Source: Comamonas sp. SCN 65-56 (lineage in GTDB: Bacteria; Pseudomonadota; Gammaproteobacteria; Burkholderiales; Burkholderiaceae_C). From it: a stretch of 64,000 bases of DNA. Of the stretch, positions 37,978 to 45,730 are shown piece by piece (the stretch's first letter is position 1; every line of letters begins with the position of its first letter). The notes under the pieces were generated by a model. The model was given only the letters and a program-made list of their open reading frames with translations. It was not told the origin of the DNA and searched no databases. Made by a program: the position numbers and the translations under genes. The DNA is taken from assembly GCF_001724135.1 (NCBI RefSeq), contig NZ_MEDS01000008.1:124001-188000 (forward strand), given 5' to 3'.

Positions 37978-39131
37978 GGATACGTTCCCGGCACCAGAAT
38001 CGAGCGATCCACCGTCTCGATCCGGGTATGACCACAGAAGGCCATGCTGGTATCGAGCTCCTTGTGCAGGATCTGCAACGCCTTGCTCACACCCTCTTCA
38101 CCAAACGCACCCAGACCGTAGAGCATGGCGCGCCCGGAAAGCACGCCGCGCGCCCCCAGTGCCCAAGCGCGCAGCACATCCTGACCGGTGCGGATGCCGC
38201 TGTCCATCCAGACCTCGACCTGGTCGCCCACGGCCGCGACGATCGCCGGCAGCGCCTGGATGGCCGAAGGCGCACCATCGAGCTGGCGCCCGCCGTGATT
38301 GGAGACGATGATGGCGTCCGCGCCATGCTGTGCGGCCAGCTGCGCGTCTTCGACTTCCATGACGCCCTTGAGGATCAGCTTGCCGCCCCATTGCTCCTTG
38401 ACCCAGTCGACATCGGCCCAGGAGAGCGTCGGGTCGAACTGCTCATTGGTCCAGGAGGCCAGCGACGACATGTTCTCCACGCCTTGCACATGGCCCACGA
38501 TGTTGCCGAAGCTGCGCCGGCGGGTGCCCAGCAGCCCCAAGCACCAGCGCGGCTTGGTCATCAGGTTGAGGATATTGGCGAGGGTCGGCCTGGGGGGTGC
38601 CGACAGGCCGTTCTTGATGTCCTTGTGGCGCTGGCCTATCACCTGCAAGTCCAGCGTGAGCATGAGCGCGCTGCAGCCCGCAGCCTTGGCGCGCCCGATC
38701 ATGCGTTTCATCGATTCGCGGTCGCGCATCAGATAAAGCTGAAACCAGAACGGCCCGCCGACCTGCTCGGCGATGTCTTCCATCGAGCAAATGCTCATGG
38801 TCGAGAGCGTGAACGGAATGCCGAATTTTTTCGCGGCGCGCGCCGCATGGATTTCCCCATCGGCATGCTGCATGCCCAGCATGCCCACGGGCGCAATCGC
38901 CAGCGGCATCGCCACCTTCTCGCCCACCATCGTCGTGGCGGTGCTGCGGTTTTCCATGTTCACCGCCACGCGCTGGCGAAACAGGATGCGCTGCAGATCG
39001 GCGCTGTTGGCGCGATAGGTGCTTTCCGTCCAGGAGCCGGTATCGGCATAGTCGTAGAACATGCGCGGCACGCGGCATTCGGCCACCTGGCGCAGGTCTT
39101 CGATGCAGGTCATCTTGTCAATCGACGGCAT
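37965..39131 (-). CDS. lldD: FMN-dependent alpha-hydroxy acid dehydrogenase, LldD-like
   Basis: A 388-residue enzyme of the lactate dehydrogenase/glycolate oxidase family. FMN-site motifs are MPLAIAPVGMLGMQHADGE, TLSTMSICSMEDIA, and the active-site His in IVSNHGGRQLDGAPS with downstream VWMDSGIRTGQDVLRAWALGARGVLSGRAMLYGLGAFGEEGV. It probably oxidises L-lactate or a related 2-hydroxyacid to the ketoacid. The start MPSIDKMTCIEDLR matches family N-termini. The last two codons come from the heptamer repeat. Confidence 0.9.
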   Translation of the reverse strand: MPSIDKMTCIEDLRQVAECRVPRMFYDYADTGSWTESTYRANSADLQRILFRQRVAVNMENRSTATTMVGEKVAMPLAIAPVGMLGMQHADGEIHAARAAKKFGIPFTLSTMSICSMEDIAEQVGGPFWFQLYLMRDRESMKRMIGRAKAAGCSALMLTLDLQVIGQRHKDIKNGLSAPPRPTLANILNLMTKPRWCLGLLGTRRRSFGNIVGHVQGVENMSSLASWTNEQFDPTLSWADVDWVKEQWGGKLILKGVMEVEDAQLAAQHGADAIIVSNHGGRQLDGAPSAIQALPAIVAAVGDQVEVWMDSGIRTGQDVLRAWALGARGVLSGRAMLYGLGAFGEEGVSKALQILHKELDTSMAFCGHTRIETVDRSILVPGTYPVER

Positions 39132-39159
39132 GGTGCTAACCCTGATACTGAACCGCTCA

Positions 39160-40143
39160 TCATCCGCGCACGGACACCACGACACGCCCGCGCACCTTGC
39201 CTTCAAGCAACTGGGGGGCGAGGCTGAGGGCGTCAGCCAGCGTGGCATCCTGCGTCAGGCTCTCAAGCAAGGCAAGATCCAGGTCTTGCGCCAGCCGCTG
39301 CCAGGCCAGCAGCCGCTCGGCTCGCGGTGCCATCACGCTGTCCACCCCCGCCAGCGTCACGCCGCGCAGGATGAAAGGCGCTACCGTCGCCGGAAAATCC
39401 ATGCCCGAGGCGAGACCGCAGGCCGCCACCACGCCGCGATAACGCATCGCCGCGCAGACATTGGCCAGCACATGACCACCCGCCACGTCGATGGCGCCAG
39501 CCCATTGCTCCTTGGTCAGCGGCTTGCCCGGCGCGCTCAGGCTGGCACGCTCGACGATGTGCTGGGCACCGAGGTGTTTCAGGAAATCTGCCTGCTCGGA
39601 CCGCCCGGTGACGGCGCTCACCTCATAGCCCAGTTTGGCCAGCACCGCCACCGCCACGCTGCCCACGCCACCCGCCGCCCCGGTCACCACCACCGGGCCG
39701 GATGCGGGCGTGAGGCCGTGGCGCTCCAGCGCCAGCACGCACAGCATCGCCGTGTAGCCCGCCGTACCTATGGCCATCGCCTGGCGCAGCGTGAAGGGCG
39801 GCTGCAGCGGTACCAGCCAATCACCGCTGACGCGGGCATATTCCGCCAACCCGCCCCAATGCTTCTCGCCCACGCCCCAGCCGTTGAGCACCACCGAATC
39901 GCCGCTTTTGTATCGGGGATCAGCGGAGGTCTCGACCACGCCGGCAAAATCAATACCCGGCACCAGGGGAAACTGGCGCACCACGGGCGATGCGCCGGTG
40001 ATCGCGAGCGCGTCCTTGTAATTGAGCGTGGAGTGGCTCACGCGCACCAGCACGTCGCCTTCGGGCAACTGCTCCTTGTTGATGCCGCGCAGCTCGGCAC
40101 GGTACTGCCCGTCTTCCTTGTTGACCCAGATGCCTTGGAACAT
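39160..40143 (-). CDS. acuI: Acryloyl-CoA reductase AcuI/YhdH family oxidoreductase
   Basis: A 327-residue medium-chain dehydrogenase/reductase without the zinc site. The cofactor motif [21 protein letters not shown] lies near residue 152, and the N-terminal [15 protein letters not shown] is specific to YhdH/AcuI proteins, which reduce acrylyl-CoA with NADPH. It follows lldD in a minus-strand run with only 28 bp between them. The paired presence with a lactate oxidiser could point to 3-carbon acid metabolism but this is inference. Confidence 0.88.
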   Translation of the reverse strand: MFQGIWVNKEDGQYRAELRGINKEQLPEGDVLVRVSHSTLNYKDALAITGASPVVRQFPLVPGIDFAGVVETSADPRYKSGDSVVLNGWGVGEKHWGGLAEYARVSGDWLVPLQPPFTLRQAMAIGTAGYTAMLCVLALERHGLTPASGPVVVTGAAGGVGSVAVAVLAKLGYEVSAVTGRSEQADFLKHLGAQHIVERASLSAPGKPLTKEQWAGAIDVAGGHVLANVCAAMRYRGVVAACGLASGMDFPATVAPFILRGVTLAGVDSVMAPRAERLLAWQRLAQDLDLALLESLTQDATLADALSLAPQLLEGKVRGRVVVSVRG

Positions 40144-40172
40144 TGGCTACCTCCTGTTGCAATGGCAAAAGC

Positions 40173-41333
40173 TTACACCGATGCCAGAGCCTCGTTCTCC
40201 TGCACGGCCGGCGCCTTCTCGCGCCGCGCCGCCACGGCATCGGCCAGGGTTTGCAGGCAACCCAGCGAATCTTCCCAGCCGAGGCAGGCGTCGGTGATGC
40301 TCTGGCCGTAGACGAGCTGGTGCGGATCGTCCTTGCCCGGGTTGAATTTTTGCGCCCCCGGCACCAGCGCGCTTTCGATCATCACGCCAAAGATGCCCTG
40401 CGTGCCGCCTGTCACCTGCGCACTGATGTCTGCCACCACCTCCATCTGCCGCTCGTGCTGCTTGCGGCTGTTGGCGTGGCTGGCATCGATCATCAGCGAA
40501 GGCGTGAGGCCAGACTCCTGCAACTGTTGGCAGGCCGCTGCCACGTTGGCGGCGTCGTAGTTGGGCTCCTTGCCGCCGCGCAAAATCACGTGGCAATCCT
40601 GGTTGCCAGCGGTGTGTACGATGGCAACCAGGCCATTTTTCTGGATCGACAGGAAGTGGTGGCCACGACTCGCGGACTGGATCGCGTCGGTGGCGATGCG
40701 GATATTGCCATCGGTGCCGTTCTTGAAGCCTATTGGCGCCGACATGCCCGAGGCCAGCTCGCGGTGCACCTGGCTTTCCGTGGTGCGCGCGCCGATCGCA
40801 CCCCAGCTGATCAGATCGCCGATGTACTGCGGGCTGATGGTGTCAAGCAGCTCACTGGCCGCCGGCACGCCCAGGCGGTTGATGTCGATGAGCAGCTGGC
40901 GCGCGATGCGCAGGCCCTCGTCGATGCGGTAGCTGCCATCGAGATAGGGATCGTTGATCAGGCCCTTCCAGCCCACGGTGGTGCGCGGCTTCTCGAAGTA
41001 CACCCGCATCACGATCTCCAGCCTGTCCTGGTATTGCTCGCGCACGGCCTTGAGCTTGCGCGCATATTCGATCGCCGCATCCGGGTTGTGAATGGAGCAC
41101 GGGCCGATGATGACCAGCAGGCGATCGTCCTCCCCGCGCATGATGCGGTGGATGCGCCGGCGTGTGTCGGCGATCAGGGTCTCGACGGCGGTGCCGCGGA
41201 TCGGGAAGAAGCGGATGAGGTGTTCCGGAGGGGGCAGCACGGTAATGTCCTGGATGCGTTGGTCGTCGGTGGCACTCGTCGTCGGTGTGCTGCCGTACTG
41301 CCAGTTTTCGTTCTTGCTGCTGGGGGGAGTCAT
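40173..41333 (-). CDS. aroG: 3-deoxy-7-phosphoheptulonate (DAHP) synthase, class I
   Basis: A 386-residue enzyme for the first step of the shikimate pathway. Motifs include LLVIIGPCSIHNPDAAIEYA, MRVYFEKPRTTVGWKGLINDPYLDGSY, SWGAIGARTTESQ, PIGFKNGTDG and the metal-binding DASHANSRK. ATG 41333 is preceded by AAGGAAG at good spacing; ATG 41369 lies right after a U-run and has none. It is longer than the 350-residue Escherichia coli enzymes by an N-terminal stretch of about 35 residues. Feedback specificity cannot be told. It is preceded by a leader peptide and attenuator, so expression probably responds to charged aromatic tRNAs. Confidence 0.95.
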   Translation of the reverse strand: MTPPSSKNENWQYGSTPTTSATDDQRIQDITVLPPPEHLIRFFPIRGTAVETLIADTRRRIHRIMRGEDDRLLVIIGPCSIHNPDAAIEYARKLKAVREQYQDRLEIVMRVYFEKPRTTVGWKGLINDPYLDGSYRIDEGLRIARQLLIDINRLGVPAASELLDTISPQYIGDLISWGAIGARTTESQVHRELASGMSAPIGFKNGTDGNIRIATDAIQSASRGHHFLSIQKNGLVAIVHTAGNQDCHVILRGGKEPNYDAANVAAACQQLQESGLTPSLMIDASHANSRKQHERQMEVVADISAQVTGGTQGIFGVMIESALVPGAQKFNPGKDDPHQLVYGQSITDACLGWEDSLGCLQTLADAVAARREKAPAVQENEALASV

Positions 41334-41369
41334 GGGTGTCTTCCTTGCTGTGGAGGGTTTGAAAGCCAT

Positions 41370-41401
41370 AAAAAAACCGCCGGGCTGTTCGCTGCGGCGG
41401 T
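41370..41401 (-). terminator. Attenuator terminator of the DAHP synthase leader, with antiterminator pairing
   Basis: On the minus strand ACCGCCG (41401-41395) pairs with CGGCGGT (41382-41376) around a twelve-base loop, followed by seven T residues (41376-41370). The same 5' arm can instead pair with GGCGGU in the leader (41450-41445), which spans the Gly-Gly codons just before the leader stop. The terminator ends one base before an in-frame ATG and 37 bases before the aroG start. Confidence 0.9.
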
Positions 41402-41441
41402 CTTTTGTAGAGAAGGGGCTCAATGCATGTGCGCGTACCTC

Positions 41442-41498
41442 TCAACCGCCTTGGGTCGAGAACCAAAAGTAAAAGTAGAAAGCGCTGTTCGAAGCCAT
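41442..41498 (-). CDS. Aromatic amino acid attenuation leader peptide
   Basis: An 18-codon ORF, MASNSAFYFYFWFSTQGG, directly upstream of the attenuator terminator of the DAHP synthase gene. Residues 7-13 are an unbroken run of Phe-Tyr-Phe-Tyr-Phe-Trp-Phe: four Phe, two Tyr and one Trp. Shortage of any of the three charged tRNAs would stall the ribosome there. It is too short for normal gene calling. No Shine-Dalgarno is present; the predicted transcription start is the A of its ATG. An in-frame upstream ATG at 41534 would give 30 codons, but lies upstream of the predicted transcription start. Confidence 0.9.
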   Translation of the reverse strand: MASNSAFYFYFWFSTQGG

Positions 41499-41504
41499 GC
41501 GTTC

Positions 41505-41531
41505 AATGTAGCACGATTTGCGGCAGTGCAA
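41505..41531 (-). promoter_or_regulatory. Predicted extended -10 promoter of the aroG leader
   Basis: TGC-TACATT on the minus strand (41513-41505) is an extended -10. TTGCAC (41531-41526) is a -35 candidate at a short 15-base spacing. Counting from the -10 box, +1 falls at 41498, the A of the leader ATG. Confidence 0.55.
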
Positions 41532-41560
41532 CATGGGGCGTTGCCGCAGCGCTACAGCCA

Positions 41561-43021
41561 TCATGCGGTGCCGCCCACAGTCAGCCCGTCAATGCGCAGC
41601 GTCGGCATGCCCACGCCCACCGGGACGCTCTGGCCTTCCTTGCCACAGGTGCCTACGCCGCTGTCGAGCCCCAGGTCGTTGCCTATCATGCGGATCTTCT
41701 TCAGCGCATCGGGCCCGTTGCCCACCAGCGTGGCGCCCTTGACCGGATACTGCAGCTTGCCGTTTTCCACCCACCAGGCCTGGCTGGCGGAGAAGACGAA
41801 TTTGCCGCTGGTGATATCCACCTGCCCGCCGCCGAAGTTGGTGGCGAACAGGCCTTTCTTGATGCTGGTGACGATCTCCTGCGGGTCTTTGTCGCCGCTG
41901 AGCATGTAGGTATTGGTCATGCGCGGCATGGGCACATGGGCATAGCTCTCGCGCCGGCCGTTGCCGGTGCGTGGCACGCCCATCAGCCTGGCGTTGAGCG
42001 CATCCTGCATGTAGCCCTTCAGGATGCCGTCTTCGATCAGCACGTTTTTCTGTGTGGCGTGACCCTCGTCGTCGATATTGAGCGAGCCGCGCCGCTCGGC
42101 CATCGTGCCGTCGTCCAGCACCGTCACCCCCTTGGCCGCGACACGCTCGCCGATGCGGCCAGAGAACGCCGATGATCCCTTGCGATTGAAATCACCCTCC
42201 AGACCATGGCCCACCGCCTCGTGCAGCAGCACGCCGGGCCAGCCGGGGCCCAGCACCACCGTCATCTCGCCCGCGGGCGCGGGGCGCGACTCCAGGTTCA
42301 CGAGGGCAGCATTCACGGCCTCATCCACGTACTGGCCGATCTGCTCGTCGCTGAAGTACGCCAGGCCAAAGCGCCCGCCGCCACCGGCCGAGCCGACTTC
42401 GCGCCGACCTTTTTGCTCGGCAATCACCGTGATCGACAGGCGCACCAGCGGGCGCACGTCAGCGGCCAGCGTGCCATCGGCACGCGCCACCAGCACCACG
42501 TCGTATTCACTAGCCAGGCCCGCCATCACCTGCACGACGCGCGGATCGCGTGCCCGCGCGGCACATTCGGCGCGCTCCAGCAATTGCACCTTCTCGGTGC
42601 TGCCCAGGGACGCGATCGGGTCCAGTTGCGGGTACAGCGCGCGGCTTTTGCTGATTTTTTTGAGAGCTACCCGCGCCCGCCCCGCCTTGCCTGCGGCCGA
42701 AATTGACCGCACAGTGCGCGCCGCATCGAGCAGCGAGGCCTCGGAAATGTCATCGGCATAGGCGAACGCCGTCTTCTCGCCGCTCACCGCGCGCACGCCC
42801 ACACCCTGGTCGATGGAGAACGAGCCGGTCTTGACGATGCCCTCCTCCAGGCTCCAGCCCTCGCTGCGCGTGTACTGGAAGTACAGGTCGGCGTCATCCA
42901 CGCGGTGCGCGCGGATTTCGTCGAGCGCGCAGCCCAGGTGGGTTTCATCCAGGCCAAAGGGTTCAAGCAGCAGCGCGCGGGCCGTGGCCAGGCGCTCGAT
43001 CGTGGGTTCGCGTGAAATCAT
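41561..43021 (-). CDS. tldD: Metalloprotease TldD
   Basis: A 486-residue zinc metalloprotease subunit, partner of TldE/PmbA, that processes peptides such as microcin precursors and degrades CcdA in Escherichia coli. The HExxxH motif is in VLLHEAVGHGLEGDFNRKGSSAF, with the downstream Cys region in SGKFVFSASQAW and GLDSGVGTCGKEGQSVPVG. Residues 106-123 are encoded by a dispersed-repeat copy in a variable loop. It lies 22 bp after rodA and before the aroG promoter. No tldE is in the window. Confidence 0.95.
   Translation of the reverse strand: MISREPTIERLATARALLLEPFGLDETHLGCALDEIRAHRVDDADLYFQYTRSEGWSLEEGIVKTGSFSIDQGVGVRAVSGEKTAFAYADDISEASLLDAARTVRSISAAGKAGRARVALKKISKSRALYPQLDPIASLGSTEKVQLLERAECAARARDPRVVQVMAGLASEYDVVLVARADGTLAADVRPLVRLSITVIAEQKGRREVGSAGGGGRFGLAYFSDEQIGQYVDEAVNAALVNLESRPAPAGEMTVVLGPGWPGVLLHEAVGHGLEGDFNRKGSSAFSGRIGERVAAKGVTVLDDGTMAERRGSLNIDDEGHATQKNVLIEDGILKGYMQDALNARLMGVPRTGNGRRESYAHVPMPRMTNTYMLSGDKDPQEIVTSIKKGLFATNFGGGQVDITSGKFVFSASQAWWVENGKLQYPVKGATLVGNGPDALKKIRMIGNDLGLDSGVGTCGKEGQSVPVGVGMPTLRIDGLTVGGTA
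42655..42706 (+). repeat. Dispersed palindromic repeat inside tldD, degenerate copy 6
   Basis: Outer arms TTTTGAGAGCTA and GCGGCCGAAATTGA match the family well; the core stem is worn (GCGCCCGCC against CCGCCTTGC). It is translated as TldD residues 106-123. Confidence 0.5.
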
Positions 43022-43043
43022 GGCGAAGATTGTCCTACACCGG

Positions 43044-44219
43044 CTACAACGGCGCCGGCAGCCCCTCGGGTTCCTGGCGCTGCGCCCGGGCGATCGACAT
43101 CAGTACGCCAAGTGCAAATCCGAGCGTCACCGCGGCCGTCCCGCCGTAGCTCACGAACGGCAGCGGCACACCCACGACGGGCAGCAGGCCGCTGACCATG
43201 CCCATGTTGACGAAGGCGTAGGCGAAGAAAATCATCGCCACCGCCCCCGCCACCAGGCGCGAGAACAGCGAGGTGGCGCGCAGCGCGATGGCGAGCCCGC
43301 GCCAGACCAGCAGCAGAAAGCAGGTGATCAGCACCAGGTTACCCACCAGCCCGAACTCCTCGGAAAACGCGGCGAAGATGAAGTCCGTCGTGCGTTCGGG
43401 GATGAACTCCAGGTGCGTTTGCGTGCCGGACATGAAGCCCTTGCCCCAGAAGCCGCCCGAGCCGATGGCGATCATGCCTTGGATGATGTGAAAGCCCTTG
43501 CCCAGCGGGTCGCGCGAGGGGTCGAGCAAGGTGCACACGCGCTGCTGCTGGTAGTCGTGCAGCAACGGCCAGTTCACGCCCTGCGCGCACAGTTGCGGCT
43601 CGAAGGCGACGAGCAACGCTATCCCGATGGCGCCCAGCACCACCGGCGGCAGCACCAGCTTCCACGGCAGGCCGGCAAAAAAGATCACCGACAGGCCCGC
43701 CGCCAGCACCAGCAGCGACGTGCCCAGATCGGGCTGCTTCATGATGAGGCCTACCGGCAGCACCAGCAGCAGAGCGGCGACGCCGAAATCCAGCGCCCGC
43801 AACTGCCCTTCGCGGTGCTGGAACCACCAGGCGAGCATCAACGGCATGGCAATCTTCATCAGCTCGCTGGGCTGCACCACCACGCCGACATTGATCCAGC
43901 GCTGCGCCCCCTTCTTGGTGATGCCGAACAGCGCCACCGCAATCAGCAGCGCCACGCCGATGGCGTACAGCGGTGCGGAGATCGCCATGAGTTTTTGCGG
44001 CGGCACCTGCGCCACGACAAACAGAATGCCCAGCGCCAGCAGCAGGTTGCGCAGATGATCGCTGAAGCGGTGGGCAAAGTCGTAGCCCGACGAGTACATG
44101 GCCACCAACCCTATGCCCATCAACGCAGCGATCAGCAGCAGCAAGAGCATGTCAAAGCCGCGCAGCAGCGGCACGATGCGCTGCAGCAGCGTGGGTTTGT
44201 CAAAGGTATCCAGCGGCAT
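43044..44219 (-). CDS. rodA: Rod-shape peptidoglycan polymerase RodA
   Basis: A 391-residue SEDS family glycosyltransferase that polymerises lipid II in the elongasome. About ten membrane helices are visible. Family motifs are GAQRWINVGVVVQPSELMKIAMPLMLAWWF, the catalytic Asp loop in MKQPDLGTSLLVLAAG, GSGGFWGKGFMSGTQTHLEFIPERTTDFIFAAFSEEFGL, and the C-terminal GVPLPFVSYGGTAAVTL. I chose ATG 44219 (MPLDTFDKPTLLQRI). The usual partner PBP2 (mrdA) is not adjacent; it is divergent from the yqiA-like gene. Confidence 0.95.
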   Translation of the reverse strand: MPLDTFDKPTLLQRIVPLLRGFDMLLLLLIAALMGIGLVAMYSSGYDFAHRFSDHLRNLLLALGILFVVAQVPPQKLMAISAPLYAIGVALLIAVALFGITKKGAQRWINVGVVVQPSELMKIAMPLMLAWWFQHREGQLRALDFGVAALLLVLPVGLIMKQPDLGTSLLVLAAGLSVIFFAGLPWKLVLPPVVLGAIGIALLVAFEPQLCAQGVNWPLLHDYQQQRVCTLLDPSRDPLGKGFHIIQGMIAIGSGGFWGKGFMSGTQTHLEFIPERTTDFIFAAFSEEFGLVGNLVLITCFLLLVWRGLAIALRATSLFSRLVAGAVAMIFFAYAFVNMGMVSGLLPVVGVPLPFVSYGGTAAVTLGFALGVLMSIARAQRQEPEGLPAPL

Positions 44220-44290
44220 GGGCGCGCAATTATGGCAACGCCGCACCCTGCCTCAGGCACCCGTCGCCCTCCAGGGTCCACAATCGCCCC

Positions 44291-44875
44291 ATGCCCACCA
44301 CCCACCTGCTCTACCTGCACGGTTTTCGCTCCTCGCCGCAGTCCACCAAGGCGCGACTGGTGGCGCAGGCGGTGGCGCAGCGACACCCGCAGGTGCTGTT
44401 CTGGTGCCCGCAGCTGCCGCCCTCACCGCGCGAAGCGATGGCGCGGGTGGCCGCTGGCATCGCCGGCTGGCCCGGCAGCCGGATGGCGGTGATCGGCTCC
44501 TCGCTGGGCGGCTACTACGCCAGCTGGATCGCCGCGCGCAAGCGCTGCGCCAGCGTGCTGCTCAACCCGGCTGTCCATCCGGCGCGCGATCTGGTGCAGT
44601 ACATCGGAGAGCAAAGCAGCTGGCACCAGCCTGAAGACCATTTCTGGTTTCGCGAGGAATACATCGCCGAATTGCAGGCGCTGGACCTGCGCGCCAGGGC
44701 ACCCGCAGGGCCCGAACTGCTGGTGGCGGCCCGGGGCGACGAAGTATTGGACTGGCGCGAGATGCTGGCACGCTACCCGCAGGCCGAGCAGATCGTGCTG
44801 GAGGGTGGCGACCATGCGCTTTCCGGCTTTGACGCGCTGCTCGATCGCGTTCTGGGGTTCTGTGCACTCGCGTAG
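44291..44875 (+). CDS. YqiA/YcfP-type alpha/beta hydrolase
   Basis: A 194-residue small esterase. The N-terminal LLYLHGFRSSPQSTKA, the nucleophile elbow GSSLGGYYASW (Ser near residue 71), LNPAVHPA and a C-terminal Asp/His pair (AARGDEVLDW, EGGDHALSGF) match the YqiA group. Activity on acyl-CoA or short esters is known for relatives. Its start is about 70 bp from the divergent rodA start. Confidence 0.87.
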   Translation: MPTTHLLYLHGFRSSPQSTKARLVAQAVAQRHPQVLFWCPQLPPSPREAMARVAAGIAGWPGSRMAVIGSSLGGYYASWIAARKRCASVLLNPAVHPARDLVQYIGEQSSWHQPEDHFWFREEYIAELQALDLRARAPAGPELLVAARGDEVLDWREMLARYPQAEQIVLEGGDHALSGFDALLDRVLGFCALA

Positions 44876-44938
44876 CAGGGCTGCGCAGGCTGCCGTATCC
44901 TTGGCGGCAGTTCCGTGTTCCAGCTTGTTCGACACGCC

Positions 44939-45700
44939 ATGAAGATCGCCCTGCTCTCCGACCTGCACCTGTCCGTTCAAACGATGGAGCCACCGCCCAC
45001 CGAGGCCGATGTGGTGGTGCTCGCCGGCGACCTGCACCGGCCCGAGCAGGCCATGGCTTGGGCGCGCCAGTACCGCCAGCCCACGCTGTTCGTTGCCGGC
45101 AACCACGAATTTTTTGGCAGCGACCTGGTGGGCACCGACCGGGCCTTGCGCCAGCACGCCGCCGGCAGCACGGTGCGCATCCTGGAGCAGGACGAATGGC
45201 GCCATCAGGGCGTGCGCTTTCTGGGCTGCACGCTGTGGTCCGACTTTCGCCTGCTCGCCTCGCGCGAGGAACGCGACGCAGCGATCCAGAAGATCACGCA
45301 ATTTGCCCGCGACTACACGCGCATCACTGTGGCGCCGGAATTTGCCGACTGCTTCAGCCCGGCGGTGTCGCAGCTGCTGTTCGACCAATCCGTCGCCTGG
45401 CTGGAAAAGCGCTTTGCCGAGCCGTTTGACGGCCCTACCGTCGTCATCACGCACTTTGCGCCCGCGCGCGGCAGCATTGCCGCCAAGTTTGCCGGCTCGC
45501 CCATCAACGCCGCCTTCATCTCGGATCTGGAACCACAAATTCAGCGCTGGCAGCCCGCGCTGTGGCTGCACGGCCATGTGCACGACAGCTTCGACTACCA
45601 CATCGGCCGCACGCGCGTGGTGGCCAACCCGCGCGGCTATGCGCGCGATGGCGTGAATGAAAACGTGAATTTCGACCCGCAGCTGGTGCTGCAGGTCTGA
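44939..45700 (+). CDS. Calcineurin-like metallophosphoesterase
   Basis: A 253-residue two-metal phosphoesterase. Motifs in order: LLSDLHLS (D-x-H), VVLAGDLHRP (GD-x-H variant), FVAGNHEFFG (GNHE), VITHFAPARGS, and LHGHVHDSFDY (GHxH). I chose ATG 44939 because MKIALLSDLHLS is the normal start; an in-frame TTG upstream adds eight residues. Substrate unknown; relatives act on cyclic nucleotides or phosphodiesters. Confidence 0.88.
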   Translation: MKIALLSDLHLSVQTMEPPPTEADVVVLAGDLHRPEQAMAWARQYRQPTLFVAGNHEFFGSDLVGTDRALRQHAAGSTVRILEQDEWRHQGVRFLGCTLWSDFRLLASREERDAAIQKITQFARDYTRITVAPEFADCFSPAVSQLLFDQSVAWLEKRFAEPFDGPTVVITHFAPARGSIAAKFAGSPINAAFISDLEPQIQRWQPALWLHGHVHDSFDYHIGRTRVVANPRGYARDGVNENVNFDPQLVLQV

Positions 45701-45730
45701 GGCGGCACAGCGCATGGGAAAATTCGCCCC

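Noticed and set aside
41369-41420. Longer aroG starts within the attenuator
   Set aside because: They lie in or directly after the terminator hairpin and have no Shine-Dalgarno, while ATG 41333 has AAGGAAG.
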